Counted from the stretch's first letter, positions 33,132-42,406 are shown. The stretch is 64,000 bases of DNA from Arthrobacter sp. SLBN-112 (GCF_006715225.1 NZ_VFMU01000001.1:496001-560000); one strand, 5' to 3'. The notes: generated by a model not told the origin, from the letters alone. Numbers and translations are program-made.

Positions 33132-34028
33132 TCAGTCCGGCGAGGGAAGCACCTCTTCCGAGAGCCGAAGAACCTCGCGCAGCGCTGGGCTGGCGTTGTC
33201 CTTCCGCCAGACAAGCCGCAGCTGGATCACGTCAGCCGGATCGTCGAGTGGAAGAAACACGACACCCGGGTGGCTGAAGTTCTCCGGCACGGATGAAACC
33301 GTCAGCGCAACACCGATTTCGGCGGCAACGAGCGCCATCAGCGTCTGCGAATCCGGTGCCACCTGGACGATCTCCGCAACGTACCCCGCGGCACTGGAGA
33401 GCCGCCGAAGATGGTCATGGAGGATGGCGCCAGGATGCTCCGGCAAGGTGACGAAAGGCTGCTCCGAGAAGTCCGCCATGCACACCGAAGCGCGGCCGCT
33501 CAAGGGGTGGCTTTCATACAGGGCCACCACGAGCCGCTCGTTGGCCACGATCCGCGAGTCGAGGACGGCAGGAATGAAATTCCAGCGGCCCAGTCCCACC
33601 TCCATGGCCCCGCTCATGACCTTGTCCATGGCCGGCAGGGCGAAGTTGGAACTGGACAGCTCGAAGTCGATTCCGGGGTGCACCTCCCGGACCCGCTTGG
33701 CGAGCCTGCCGACCATCACATGCGAGGAGACGCCGGCAAAGGCTACCCGCACGCGCCCGGTCTCGCCGCGGCCCACAGATGCCACAGCGAGGCGGCCGCG
33801 ACGACAGCCTTCCAGTATCTCGCGCGCCGGGCCGATGAACGCCTGGCCCGCTGCGGTCAGTTGGACCGTCCGCGTGCTGCGGATAAAAAGCGGCGCCTTC
33901 AGTTCATGCTCAAGCCGCTGGATGGACCGGCTCAGCGGGGGCTGGGCCATATGGAGCCGGCGCGCGGCCCTGCCGAAATGCAGTTCCTCGGCCACGGCGA
34001 GAAAGGCCCGGATCTGGTGTATTTCCAC
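33132..34028 (-). CDS. LysR family transcriptional regulator
   Basis: 298 residues. The winged HTH is at the N-terminus (EIHQIRAFLAVAEELHFGRA, then ARRLHMAQPPLSRSIQRLEH). A periplasmic-binding-like effector domain covers about residues 90-290 (GRVRVAFAGVSSHVMVGRLA). It is transcribed divergently from the CoA-transferase operon across a 171-bp gap, the usual LysR arrangement, and is followed on its own strand by the glutaryl-CoA dehydrogenase-like gene. The effector is likely the acid degraded by these enzymes or its CoA ester. Confidence 0.92.
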   Translation of the reverse strand: MEIHQIRAFLAVAEELHFGRAARRLHMAQPPLSRSIQRLEHELKAPLFIRSTRTVQLTAAGQAFIGPAREILEGCRRGRLAVASVGRGETGRVRVAFAGVSSHVMVGRLAKRVREVHPGIDFELSSSNFALPAMDKVMSGAMEVGLGRWNFIPAVLDSRIVANERLVVALYESHPLSGRASVCMADFSEQPFVTLPEHPGAILHDHLRRLSSAAGYVAEIVQVAPDSQTLMALVAAEIGVALTVSSVPENFSHPGVVFLPLDDPADVIQLRLVWRKDNASPALREVLRLSEEVLPSPD

Positions 34029-34199
34029 TCCCGGTCAGCTCCTGGGCGGGTAAACGTCGTTGTTCATACGCTCCAACATAGCGAAGGACGACAGAAGATT
34101 GATGGCCTGCGGGTATCAGTCCGGCACCAAATGCGTATTGGACGCGAATGAGTCCGCTTGCGAGGGTAGGTGATGCAGACCACAAAGCGGAGGAACTTG

Positions 34200-35450
34200 A
34201 TGTCACAACCGACCAACAAACCGGTGCCCGGCAGGCACGGCCATCCCCCTGCAGGCTACGAGTCCCCCGGCGTGGACGTCCTCGGCCGCGCCAGCGCCGG
34301 TCCCCTCGCCGGCGTTGTGGTGGCGGATTTCAGCAGGGTGCTCGCCGGCCCGTACGCAACCATGCTCCTGGCGGACATGGGCGCCACCGTGATCAAGGTG
34401 GAGGGACCCGGCGGTGATGACACCCGCACCTATATGCCTCCGGTCCGGGATGGCGAAGCCACCTTCTTCCTGGCCGTCAACCGCAATAAGCATTCCATTG
34501 CCCTGGACCTGAAAAACCCGGAGGACCTGGACGTAGCACGTTCCCTCGTCCTCAGCGCTGACGTGATGATCGAGAATTTCAAGCCCGGCAACATGGCCCG
34601 GCTGGGCCTGGACTACGCCGCCGCTGCTGAATTGAAGCCGGACATCATCTATGCCTCCATCACCGGCTTTGGCACGGGCGCCGGCGCACACATCCCGGGA
34701 TACGATCTGTTGGTCCAGGCTGCCTCAGGAATGATGAGCCTGACCGGAGACCAGGACACCCAACCGTACCGGGCGGGCATCGCCCTTTTCGATGTCATCA
34801 CAGGCCTGCACGCCGCCATCGGCATCCTCGGGGCCCTCCATCACAAGGACCGGACCGGTGAGGGCCAGCTGGTGGAGCTGAACCTGCTGACCTCGGCCCT
34901 GTCCGGCATGGTGAACCAGTCTGCGGCATATGTGACCGGCGGTGTTGTACCTGCCAGGATGGGCAACGAGCACCCCAGCATGTATCCGTATGCCCCAATG
35001 AAGACCGGCGACGGCACGATCATCATTGCAACCGGCAATGATGCCCAGTTCGTCCGGCTGTGCGGGGCGCTCGGCATTCCCGGGGTGGCCAGTGATCCAA
35101 AGTTCGCCACTACGCTGCAGCGCAACGCCCACCGGAACGAGCTGCGCGACATCCTCCACGCCCGGCTGGCCACGCAGTCAGCGGCGCAATGGTTCCGGGA
35201 GCTCTCTGCGGCGGGGCTGCCATGCGCCCCGATCCAGGACGTCCGCGGCGGCGTTGATTTCGCGGAACAGCTGGGGCTTAACCCGGTGGTGCTGGCCGGC
35301 GATGGTCCGCGGAAGATCCCCACCGTCCGGCATCCGGTCGAATACTCCCGTACGCCGGTGGACTACTCACTTGCGCCCCCGGAACTGAACGAAAGCTCCG
35401 GGCTTATCCGGGAGTGGCTGCTGCACAGGAAGACGCTGGCCCATGCCTGA
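34200..35450 (+). CDS. Class III (CaiB/BaiF family) CoA-transferase
   Basis: 416 residues from ATG 34200 (GGAGG 6 nt upstream). The family features are present: PLAGVVVADFSRVLAGPYAT near residue 37, MLLADMGATVIKVEGPGGDD, the FFLAVNRNKHSIALDLKNPE block, and YDLLVQAASGMMSLTG with the catalytic Asp region. Class III enzymes move CoA between acids, for example from succinyl-CoA to glutarate. As first gene of the operon it probably activates the incoming acid. It overlaps the thioesterase gene by 8 bp. Confidence 0.92.
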   Translation: MSQPTNKPVPGRHGHPPAGYESPGVDVLGRASAGPLAGVVVADFSRVLAGPYATMLLADMGATVIKVEGPGGDDTRTYMPPVRDGEATFFLAVNRNKHSIALDLKNPEDLDVARSLVLSADVMIENFKPGNMARLGLDYAAAAELKPDIIYASITGFGTGAGAHIPGYDLLVQAASGMMSLTGDQDTQPYRAGIALFDVITGLHAAIGILGALHHKDRTGEGQLVELNLLTSALSGMVNQSAAYVTGGVVPARMGNEHPSMYPYAPMKTGDGTIIIATGNDAQFVRLCGALGIPGVASDPKFATTLQRNAHRNELRDILHARLATQSAAQWFRELSAAGLPCAPIQDVRGGVDFAEQLGLNPVVLAGDGPRKIPTVRHPVEYSRTPVDYSLAPPELNESSGLIREWLLHRKTLAHA

Positions 35451-35907
35451 GGCGTTCCGGACCCGTGTCTGCCCCAGGTGGTCGGACCAGGACCTCAACG
35501 GACACGTTAATCATGCCGCCGTGGTGACGCTCCTGGAGGAGTCAAGGATCAAGTGGCGTTCGGGGATGCCGGGAATCGACCGGGCCCAGGCAACCCCCAC
35601 GGTAGTGGCGAGCCTCGAACTAAACTATCGGCGGCCGGTCCACCACGGGGAAGACCTTGAGGTTGAACTCACCGTCAGCAGAATCGGCTCGAGTTCATTC
35701 AGCCTCGAATTCCGGGGCAGCCAGCACGGCGTAGTCGCCGTAAACGGCCGAACCGTGCTGGTTTCGGTCCGGCCGGACACCGGCAAGTCCAGGCCATTGG
35801 CGGAACACGAGCGCCGCTGGCTCACTCGTTTCCAGCCCATGCAAGAAAATACGGACCCGCCTGGAACGCGGGTCTCCCACCACACACCCTTGGAGCTGAC
35901 TCAATGA
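35443..35907 (+). CDS. Hotdog-fold acyl-CoA thioesterase
   Basis: 154 residues with the 4-hydroxybenzoyl-CoA thioesterase pattern: FRTRVCPRWSDQDLNGHVNH near the N-terminus (Asp and His of the active site), then AAVVTLLEESRIKW and the beta strands VVASLELNYRRPVHHGEDLE. It hydrolyses acyl-CoA esters, perhaps to relieve trapped intermediates or to release CoA. It overlaps both neighbours (8 bp with the CoA-transferase, 4 bp with the dehydrogenase). Confidence 0.85.
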   Translation: MPEAFRTRVCPRWSDQDLNGHVNHAAVVTLLEESRIKWRSGMPGIDRAQATPTVVASLELNYRRPVHHGEDLEVELTVSRIGSSSFSLEFRGSQHGVVAVNGRTVLVSVRPDTGKSRPLAEHERRWLTRFQPMQENTDPPGTRVSHHTPLELTQ

Positions 35908-37100
35908 CACCGGAAACGGCTGCCGACCCCACCGACTTTTACTTCATGGACGAATTCCTCAGCGCCGAGGAACGGGCGCTCCGGCTGAAGGTCCGCAGTT
36001 TCGTCGATAAAGACCTGCTGCCGGTCATCAACGGCTATTGGGAACGTGCCGAGTTTCCCTTCGAACTTGTTCCCAAACTCGCCGCACTCGGCATCGTCGG
36101 AACAACCATCCAGGGCTACGGATGCCCTGGGCTAAGCCGACTTGCCGCCGGAATCGTGGCTGCGGAGGTCTCCCGGGGCGATGGTTCAGTAAACACCTTC
36201 CTCGGTGTCCAGTCCGGACTGGCGATGGGGACCATCAACATGCTCGGCAGTGAAGAGCAAAAAGAACGCTGGCTTCCCGCCATGGCGACCCTGGGCAGCA
36301 TCGGCGCCTTCGCCCTGACCGAACCCGATCACGGGTCTGATTCGGTGGCGCTTGAAACCAGCGCGCGGCGGGACGGGGACAGCTACATCATCACCGGGCG
36401 CAAGCGCTGGATCGGCAATGCCAGCATGGCCGACGTCGTGATCATTTTTGCCCGGGACGAGGCGGACGCCAAGGTCAAGGCCTTCGTGATGGAGCGTAAC
36501 GACGACGGCAGCTTCCCGAACGGGTACTCCACCGAGGTCATTACCGGCAAGATCGGCAAGCGGGCCATCCTCCAGCCGGACATCACCCTGGAGAACCTGC
36601 GGATCCCGGCGGCCAACCGGCTCACGGAATGCTTCTCGTTCAAGGACGTCACCCGTGTCCTGACTTCCACGCGCAGTGGCGCATCCTGGGAGTCCTACGG
36701 CCACGCGATGGCCGCCTACGACATCGCGGTGAACTACGCGAAGACCCGGCAACAGTTCGGCAAACCGATCGGCAGTTTCCAGCTGGTGCAGAACAAGCTG
36801 GCCAACATGCTCGCAGAACTGACCGCCATGCAACTCATCTGCTTCCGCCTTGCCGCCCTGGCCGAGGACGGCCGGATGACCGGGCCCATGGCCTCCATGG
36901 CCAAGATGCACACGGCCAGGAAGGCCCGCTGGATCTGTTCCGAAGCACGGGACATGCTCGGGGGCAACGGCATGCTGCTGGAGAACCACGTCGCCAGGCA
37001 CATGACCGACATGGAGGTCGTGTCCACCTACGAGGGCACAGACTCCATCCAGTCCCTTCTCGTCGGCCGGGAGATCACCGGCCTCTCCGCCTTCAGCTAG
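35904..37100 (+). CDS. Acyl-CoA dehydrogenase, glutaryl-CoA dehydrogenase-like
   Basis: 398 residues, second dehydrogenase of the cluster. FALTEPDHGSDSVALETSAR and YIITGRKRWIGNASMADVVI form the FAD region, and TRSGASWESYGHAMAAYDIA the next helix. DMLGGNGMLLENHVARHMTD and VVSTYEGTDSIQSLLVGREI end the protein with the catalytic Glu. It is about as long as the 31786-32973 protein and similar in motifs, so the two may act on different chain lengths. It would introduce the alpha-beta double bond in the activated acid. Confidence 0.88.
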   Translation: MTPETAADPTDFYFMDEFLSAEERALRLKVRSFVDKDLLPVINGYWERAEFPFELVPKLAALGIVGTTIQGYGCPGLSRLAAGIVAAEVSRGDGSVNTFLGVQSGLAMGTINMLGSEEQKERWLPAMATLGSIGAFALTEPDHGSDSVALETSARRDGDSYIITGRKRWIGNASMADVVIIFARDEADAKVKAFVMERNDDGSFPNGYSTEVITGKIGKRAILQPDITLENLRIPAANRLTECFSFKDVTRVLTSTRSGASWESYGHAMAAYDIAVNYAKTRQQFGKPIGSFQLVQNKLANMLAELTAMQLICFRLAALAEDGRMTGPMASMAKMHTARKARWICSEARDMLGGNGMLLENHVARHMTDMEVVSTYEGTDSIQSLLVGREITGLSAFS

Positions 37101-37179
37101 CTCCCGGCCAGGCCCGGGACGCTTTGCCTCAGCACGGCACCACACAGGTCCATAAAGGTTTACAAGCAAAGGAAAATCC

Positions 37180-37956
37180 ATGAGCAATTTCACCAACAGG
37201 GTGGCAGTAGTCACCGGCGGGGCGCAGGGAATCGGCGCGGCCACCGCACTGAGGCTGGCCAGCGGGGGCGCCATCGCCGTCGTCCTGGACCTCAACGAGG
37301 AAGGCGCCAAGGACACCGCACGGCGCATCTCGGACCACCCCGACGTTCTCGCAGCAGGCGGCAAGGCCGTTGCCGCCTGCTGCGACGTCACAAACGAGGC
37401 AACCGTGCACGGGGTGTTCGACGACATCCACCGGGAGTTCGGCCGGCTCGACATCCTGGTGAACAACGCCGGCATCACCCGGGACAACATGTTCTTCAAG
37501 ATGGAGCGGCAGGATTGGGAGTCGGTCCTGGCCACCAACCTCACCAGCGCCTACCTTTGCACCCGCGCTGCCCAGCGCTACATGGTTCCGGCCAAGTACG
37601 GCAAGATTGTTTCGCTGAGCAGCCGCAGCGCACTGGGCAACCGCGGCCAGGCCAACTACTCGGCAGCGAAGGCCGGCATCCAGGGCCTGACAGCGACGCT
37701 CGCCATCGAACTTGGCCCGTTCAACATCACGGTCAACGCCGTGGCACCGGGCTACATTGCCACCTCGATGACGGCCGCAACGGCAGAGCGGGTGGGCGCC
37801 AGCCCGGCTGAACACCAGCAGGCCGTGGCGGAGCGCACTCCGCTGGGACGGGTCGGCCAGCCGGAGGAAGTGGCCGCCGCCGTGGCGTTCTTCGCCGGCG
37901 ACGACTCCTCTTACATCTCCGGCCAAACCCTCTACATCAACGGCGGGGCCCGCTGA
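37180..37956 (+). CDS. SDR family oxidoreductase (FabG-like 3-hydroxyacyl-CoA dehydrogenase)
   Basis: 258 residues. The classical SDR motifs are complete: VAVVTGGAQGIGAATALRLA at residues 8-27, NNAGITRDN, the catalytic SLSSRSALGNRGQANYSAAK (Ser, then YxxxK) and NAVAPGYIATSMT. GGKAVAACCDVTNEATVH is the cofactor loop. In this operon the likely reaction is NAD-dependent oxidation of a 3-hydroxyacyl-CoA. Its stop overlaps the thiolase start by 1 nt (TGATG). Confidence 0.9.
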   Translation: MSNFTNRVAVVTGGAQGIGAATALRLASGGAIAVVLDLNEEGAKDTARRISDHPDVLAAGGKAVAACCDVTNEATVHGVFDDIHREFGRLDILVNNAGITRDNMFFKMERQDWESVLATNLTSAYLCTRAAQRYMVPAKYGKIVSLSSRSALGNRGQANYSAAKAGIQGLTATLAIELGPFNITVNAVAPGYIATSMTAATAERVGASPAEHQQAVAERTPLGRVGQPEEVAAAVAFFAGDDSSYISGQTLYINGGAR

Positions 37957-39149
37957 TGCCCGAGGCATTCCTGGTCGGCGGCGTCCGCACCCCGGTAGGC
38001 CGTTACGGCGGCGCGCTCGCCTCAGTGCGGCCCGACGACTTGGCCGCACTGGTGCTGCACACCGCCGTCGCACGGGCCGGCGTCGACCCTGCCATGCTCG
38101 ACGAAGTCATCCTGGGCTGTGTGAACCAGGCCGGGGAAGATAACCGCAACGTTGCGCGGATGGCCGCGTTGCTGGCCGGGTTCCCCCACGCAGTCCCGGC
38201 GGTGACAGTCAACAGGCTGTGCGCCTCGGGCCTGACCGCTGTCAGCATGGCGGCGCAGTCGGTGCGCAACGGTGACGCCGACATTGTGCTGGCTGGCGGC
38301 GTGGAATCGATGACCCGCGCCCCCTGGGTAATGGCCAAGCCCGGGAAACCCTATGCCAAACCGGGGGAACTCGCGGACACCTCAATCGGTGCGCGGTTCG
38401 TTAACCCGCGGATGGAATCCGGCGCGCTGTTCTCCATGCCGGAGACGGCCGAAGAAGTGGCCGGCCGGGAAAACATTTCCCGCGCCGACGCGGACGGGTT
38501 TGCGCTGCGCTCGCATTCCCTGGCTGTGGCGGCGATTGATGCGGGCCGGTTCACTGACGAGATAGTTCCTGTTCCGGTCAAGGGCAGCCGGGGGGAAACC
38601 AAGGTGGTGGACACGGATGAGGGACCCAGGCGCGGGTCAACGGCGGAATCCCTCGCCGCCCTCCAGCCGATCGTGACGGCCGGTGGAGTGGTCACGGCCG
38701 GCAACTCCAGTTCCCTTAACGACGGCGCCTCCGCTGTGTTGGTCGCCAGCGGCGAGGCGGTGGAGCGGCACGGCCTCACCCCGAGGGCGCGCATCATCAC
38801 CAGCCAGGCTGCCGGTGTCGCCCCGGAGGTGATGGGCATCGGCCCGGTACCTGCGACCCAAAAGGCGCTGGACAAGGCCGGTTGGAGTCTGGCTGATGTG
38901 GGCGCGATCGAACTGAACGAGGCGTTTGCGGCGCAGGCTCTGGCCTGCATGCGGCTGCTCGGCATGGATGCGGGAATCGTCAACAACGACGGCGGCGCGA
39001 TCGCTTTGGGGCATCCCTTGGGCTCCTCCGGATCAAGGATCCTGATCACGCTGCTGGGCCGAATGGAACGCGAAAACGCCAACCGCGGCCTGGCCACTAT
39101 GTGCGTAGGGCTGGGCCAGGGCGTCGCCATGCTGCTCGAAAGGGTTTAG
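37956..39149 (+). CDS. Thiolase family acyl-CoA acetyltransferase
   Basis: 397 residues. The thiolase catalytic residues are seen in TVNRLCASGLTAVSMAAQSV (nucleophile Cys near residue 90), NEAFAAQALACMRLLG, NNDGGAIALGHPLGSSGSRI (His) and GLATMCVGLGQGVAML (second Cys). This is a degradative thiolase that cleaves 3-ketoacyl-CoA with CoA. It is followed directly, with no gap, by the MaoC-like gene. Confidence 0.92.
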   Translation: MPEAFLVGGVRTPVGRYGGALASVRPDDLAALVLHTAVARAGVDPAMLDEVILGCVNQAGEDNRNVARMAALLAGFPHAVPAVTVNRLCASGLTAVSMAAQSVRNGDADIVLAGGVESMTRAPWVMAKPGKPYAKPGELADTSIGARFVNPRMESGALFSMPETAEEVAGRENISRADADGFALRSHSLAVAAIDAGRFTDEIVPVPVKGSRGETKVVDTDEGPRRGSTAESLAALQPIVTAGGVVTAGNSSSLNDGASAVLVASGEAVERHGLTPRARIITSQAAGVAPEVMGIGPVPATQKALDKAGWSLADVGAIELNEAFAAQALACMRLLGMDAGIVNNDGGAIALGHPLGSSGSRILITLLGRMERENANRGLATMCVGLGQGVAMLLERV

Positions 39150-39602
39150 ATGAGAATCTTCAAAGACGCCGCAGAGCTGGCCGGCATGACCGGGCAGGAA
39201 ATCGGGGTGAGCGGATGGCATTGCCTGGACCAGGCCCAGATCCAGGCTTTCGCGGACGCCACGTTGGACCAACAGTGGATCCACACGGACCCGGAGCGGG
39301 CAGCCGGCGGCCCGTTCGGCGCTACCGTCGCCCATGGCTACCTCAGCTTGTCCATGCTCCCGTACCTGGCGGGCCAGGTGTACCGGGTTGAAGGGGCCTC
39401 GATGATCATCAACTACGGCCTGAACAAGGTCAGGTTCCCGGCGCCGGCCAGGGCCAACTCACGCATCCGTGACCGGCTGACGCTGGCCTCGGTGAGTGAG
39501 ACAGCCAATGGCCGGCAGCTGCAGTTCCATCACGTGATCGAGCTGGAAGGCTCGCAAAAGCCTGCCTGCATCGCAGAGACTGTCTCCCTGCTTCGGAGCT
39601 GA
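39150..39602 (+). CDS. MaoC family enoyl-CoA hydratase
   Basis: 150 residues, start codon immediately after the thiolase stop. Hotdog fold with the hydratase 2 motif FADATLDQQWIHTDPERAAG (catalytic Asp and His), then PFGATVAHGYLSLSMLPYLA. NYGLNKVRFPAPARANSRIR is the next strand. It would hydrate the enoyl-CoA made by the dehydrogenase. A class II enoyl-CoA hydratase/dehydratase role fits the gene order. Confidence 0.9.
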   Translation: MRIFKDAAELAGMTGQEIGVSGWHCLDQAQIQAFADATLDQQWIHTDPERAAGGPFGATVAHGYLSLSMLPYLAGQVYRVEGASMIINYGLNKVRFPAPARANSRIRDRLTLASVSETANGRQLQFHHVIELEGSQKPACIAETVSLLRS

Positions 39603-39686
39603 ACTCTTCTTGACGCTTGCACCACCAACCGAACAACGACGTTACGGCCGGGCCTGCCTGCAGGCTCTACACGAGGGAGAAACTTA

Positions 39687-41063
39687 ATGGTCAACGATAA
39701 CCCAAACCTGAAATACGCCACCGCTGACCCGGAGGGCGTGGCAGCGGAGCTGGAGGTGACGCCGGCTGAACTGCGTCGCACCTCCATTTCGTCCTTCCTT
39801 GGTTCTGCCCTGGAATACATGGACTTCACGCTTTATACCCTGGCGGCGGCGCTGGTCTTCGGGCCGCTCTTCTTCCCCAACACGGATCCGGCAATGGCGC
39901 TGCTGGCCAGCTTTGCCGCCTTTGGTTCCGGGTTCCTCGTCCGGCCACTGGGCGGGATCTACTTCGGCTACCTTGGCGACAAATACGGGCGGAAATCAGT
40001 CCTGGTCATCACCGTAGGGATGATGGGGATCGCCACCCTGGGAATGGGGCTGTTGCCCACATTTGCCCAGATCGGGGTAGTCGCTCCAATCCTCCTGGTG
40101 CTCTTGCGGCTAATCCAGGGTTTCGGCGCGGGCGCCGAACTCTCCGGGGCCTCGCTGCTGCTGGTGGAATCCGCCCCTTCCGGCAAGCGCGGTTTCTATG
40201 GGGCCGTGGTGGCACTGGGAACGGCGACCGGTGTGCTCCTGGCGAGCGGACTGTGGCTGCTGCTCTCGCAGATGCCGAAGGAGGAATTCCTCGCGTGGGG
40301 CTGGCGCCTTCCCTTCCTGCTGAGTGTCGGTACCACCCTCGTGGCGCTGTACCTTCGGCGCAGCGTGAGCGAATCACCGGTTTTCGAGGTGATCAAGGCG
40401 CGGCGTGCGGCGGCGCGGCTGGAGGCCAAGCAACAAAGCGTCTGGCGTGACGTTGCGGATTCCAAGAAGGCCTTCCTCGTCTCACTGGGCATCAAACTCG
40501 GCGAAAACGGTTCGGTCTACCTCGTGAAGGGCTTCCTCATCGGCTGGACGGTGTCGGTGGTGAAAATGGATGCAAACCTGGTGACTGCCGGCGTCACGCT
40601 TGGCTCCGTTTTGGGCGTGCTCACGGTCCTGCTGACCGGAAAGCTCACTGACCGGTTCGGTCGGCGCAAGGTATGGCTCTGGCTCTCCGGGTTCCAGTTC
40701 GCCTTCACGATCCCCGCGATGCTGATGATCGAAACACGCAACCCCGTGCTTGTGGCCCTGGTCTTCGTCATCTTCGTTGGCGGCCCGCTGCCCAACTTGT
40801 ATGGCGTTGAGTCAACCTGGCTGGTGGAGATGTTCGGTTCCAAACGCCGCTTTTCCTTCATGACCACTGTCAAGGAAATCGGCGCCGTCCTGTCCGGCGG
40901 CCTGGGCCCCATCCTCGCCGCCACCGTCGTTGCTGCGGCTGGGCCGGGCTGGATACCGGTTGCCGCAATCCTCATGGCTTATGCCGCGATTGGCATTGCG
41001 GCCGGCTTCTTCGCTCCGGAAACGAGGGGCCGGGACCTTAATGCGGAGGCCGACGCCTTCTAG
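39687..41063 (+). CDS. MHS-type MFS transporter
   Basis: 458 residues and twelve membrane helices. MHS hallmarks are SSFLGSALEYMDFTLYTLAA, FLVRPLGGIYFGYLGDKYGR in loop 2-3, GASLLLVESAPSGKRGFYGA and TGKLTDRFGRRKVWLW in loop 8-9. The family imports carboxylates and aromatic acids with protons. As last gene of the beta-oxidation operon it probably takes up the acid that the CoA-transferase activates. It ends at a terminator of the GGACGACGG family. Confidence 0.88.
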   Translation: MVNDNPNLKYATADPEGVAAELEVTPAELRRTSISSFLGSALEYMDFTLYTLAAALVFGPLFFPNTDPAMALLASFAAFGSGFLVRPLGGIYFGYLGDKYGRKSVLVITVGMMGIATLGMGLLPTFAQIGVVAPILLVLLRLIQGFGAGAELSGASLLLVESAPSGKRGFYGAVVALGTATGVLLASGLWLLLSQMPKEEFLAWGWRLPFLLSVGTTLVALYLRRSVSESPVFEVIKARRAAARLEAKQQSVWRDVADSKKAFLVSLGIKLGENGSVYLVKGFLIGWTVSVVKMDANLVTAGVTLGSVLGVLTVLLTGKLTDRFGRRKVWLWLSGFQFAFTIPAMLMIETRNPVLVALVFVIFVGGPLPNLYGVESTWLVEMFGSKRRFSFMTTVKEIGAVLSGGLGPILAATVVAAAGPGWIPVAAILMAYAAIGIAAGFFAPETRGRDLNAEADAF

Positions 41064-41070
41064 GCCCACG

Positions 41071-41110
41071 GAGCGGACGACGGCGGGTGGACACCCGGCG
41101 TCGTCCGCTC
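41071..41110 (+). terminator. Terminator hairpin, GGACGACGGCGGGTG family
   Basis: GAGCGGACGACGGCGGGT (41071-41088) pairs with ACCCGGCGTCGTCCGCTC (41093-41110) with one mismatched pair, 8 bp after the MFS stop. Confidence 0.8.
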
Positions 41111-41121
41111 TCGTTTGTGCG

Positions 41122-41139
41122 GGACGGGGGTTCAATTCC
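41122..41139 (+). other. tRNA/tmRNA T-arm-like fragment, possible att remnant
   Basis: GGACGGGGGTTCAATTCC resembles the T-arm and 3' region of a tmRNA or tRNA gene (GGTTCRANTCC core). The rest of an RNA gene is absent: the right arm does not continue as the matching C-run and no acceptor stem or CCA is seen. Such fragments are left where an element integrated into an RNA gene. The 168 bp from here to the nuclease gene hold nothing else recognised. Confidence 0.3.
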
Positions 41140-41307
41140 ACCGCCTTGTCGGGCGGTCTTCATTGGAACGAATGCAACATGACGGCAGCCATTAGCGGGT
41201 CGCGTGTGAATGCCGCTCCCCGGATGTAAGTTTTGCAACACCAGCTTTGAAACTGCTGACGGGCACGTGGTGGTGTCCGGTTACAGGGAACTTACTGGGG
41301 GTAGGAC

Positions 41308-42399
41308 ATGGAATTCGCGGAGAAACTTTCAGCCTTGGCGGCAAAGGTGCGTCAGCAGCGGGGTGCAATCCAGACAGAAGAGGCAACCAAGAATGCCTTC
41401 GTGATGCCGTTCATTTCGACAATTCTCGGCTACGACGTATTCAATCCTCTGGAGGTTGTCCCGGAATTCATCGCCGACGTGGGGCTCAAGAAGGGTGAGA
41501 AGATCGACTACGCCATCGTTAAGGACGGCGAAGTGCAGATCCTGATTGAGTGCAAGAAGTCCACGGAGCCCGTGAAGATCGAGCACGCCTCGCAACTGTT
41601 CCGCTACTTTGCCGTCACCAATGCACGGATCGCGATCCTTACTAACGGCGAGATTTACCAGTTCTTTACCGACCTCGACGCAGCAAACCGCATGGATGTC
41701 AAGCCTTTCCTGGTACTGGATTTGAACGACATCGACCAGTCACTTATCCCTGAACTGCAGAAGCTGTCCAAGGACGTTTTCGACCTGGACTCAATCATCA
41801 GCGCCGCCGGCGAACTGAAATACATCGGCGAGCTGAAGCGAACCCTGGCTGCACAGTTCAAGGAGCCTGAAGATGAATGGGTCAAGTTTCTGACAGCCAG
41901 GGTTTATTCCGGGCCGTACACACAAAGAGTGCGGGAGCAGTTCACAACGCTGGTCGGAAAGGCCACAAAACAATTCCTCAATGACCAAGTGAACGAGCGG
42001 CTGAAGAAAGCTTTGGGCAATCCTGGATTTCCGCAAACCGAGGACACAGCCGCACCCTTGGCGGTCACCAGCGCCCCGGTAGCCGAAGCCGATCTTGCCG
42101 AAGCCGATGGCCTGGAGACCACGCTTGAGGAAATCGAGGGCTACCAAATCGTGCGCGCCATTGTCTGCAGCGAGGTCAAACCGGCACGCGTGGCCCAGCG
42201 TGATGCCAAGTCCTATTTTGCTGTGCTCCTGGACGACAACAACCGCAAGCCCATTGCACGGCTGCACTTTAACCGAACGCAGAAATACATCGGCATCTTC
42301 GATGACAGCAAGGAAGAGACTCGGGTACCTATCAATTCCCTTGAGGAGATCTACGAGCACACGGAAGCACTGCGGGCGACCGTAAAAAGCTACCTCTGA
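41308..42399 (+). CDS. Orphan type I restriction R-subunit-like nuclease protein
   Basis: 363 residues. The N-terminal 160 residues match the HsdR N-terminal nuclease domain: PFISTILGYDVFNPLEVVPE, then KKGEKIDYAIVKDGEVQILI and ECKKS, giving the PD-(D/E)xK residues Asp and Glu-x-Lys. FRYFAVTNARIAILTNGEIY follows. No helicase motor, HsdM or HsdS is present here, so this is not a working type I system. The middle is helical and the C-terminus has a small beta domain (SYFAVLLDDNNRKPIARLHF). It is less GC-biased than neighbours. A possible defence or DNA-maintenance role is unproven. Confidence 0.8.
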   Translation: MEFAEKLSALAAKVRQQRGAIQTEEATKNAFVMPFISTILGYDVFNPLEVVPEFIADVGLKKGEKIDYAIVKDGEVQILIECKKSTEPVKIEHASQLFRYFAVTNARIAILTNGEIYQFFTDLDAANRMDVKPFLVLDLNDIDQSLIPELQKLSKDVFDLDSIISAAGELKYIGELKRTLAAQFKEPEDEWVKFLTARVYSGPYTQRVREQFTTLVGKATKQFLNDQVNERLKKALGNPGFPQTEDTAAPLAVTSAPVAEADLAEADGLETTLEEIEGYQIVRAIVCSEVKPARVAQRDAKSYFAVLLDDNNRKPIARLHFNRTQKYIGIFDDSKEETRVPINSLEEIYEHTEALRATVKSYL

Positions 42400-42406
42400 T
42401 CTTTCG

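Noticed and set aside
41122..41139. A complete tRNA or tmRNA gene
   Set aside because: Only a T-arm-like stretch is present; there is no acceptor stem partner, anticodon arm or CCA end.
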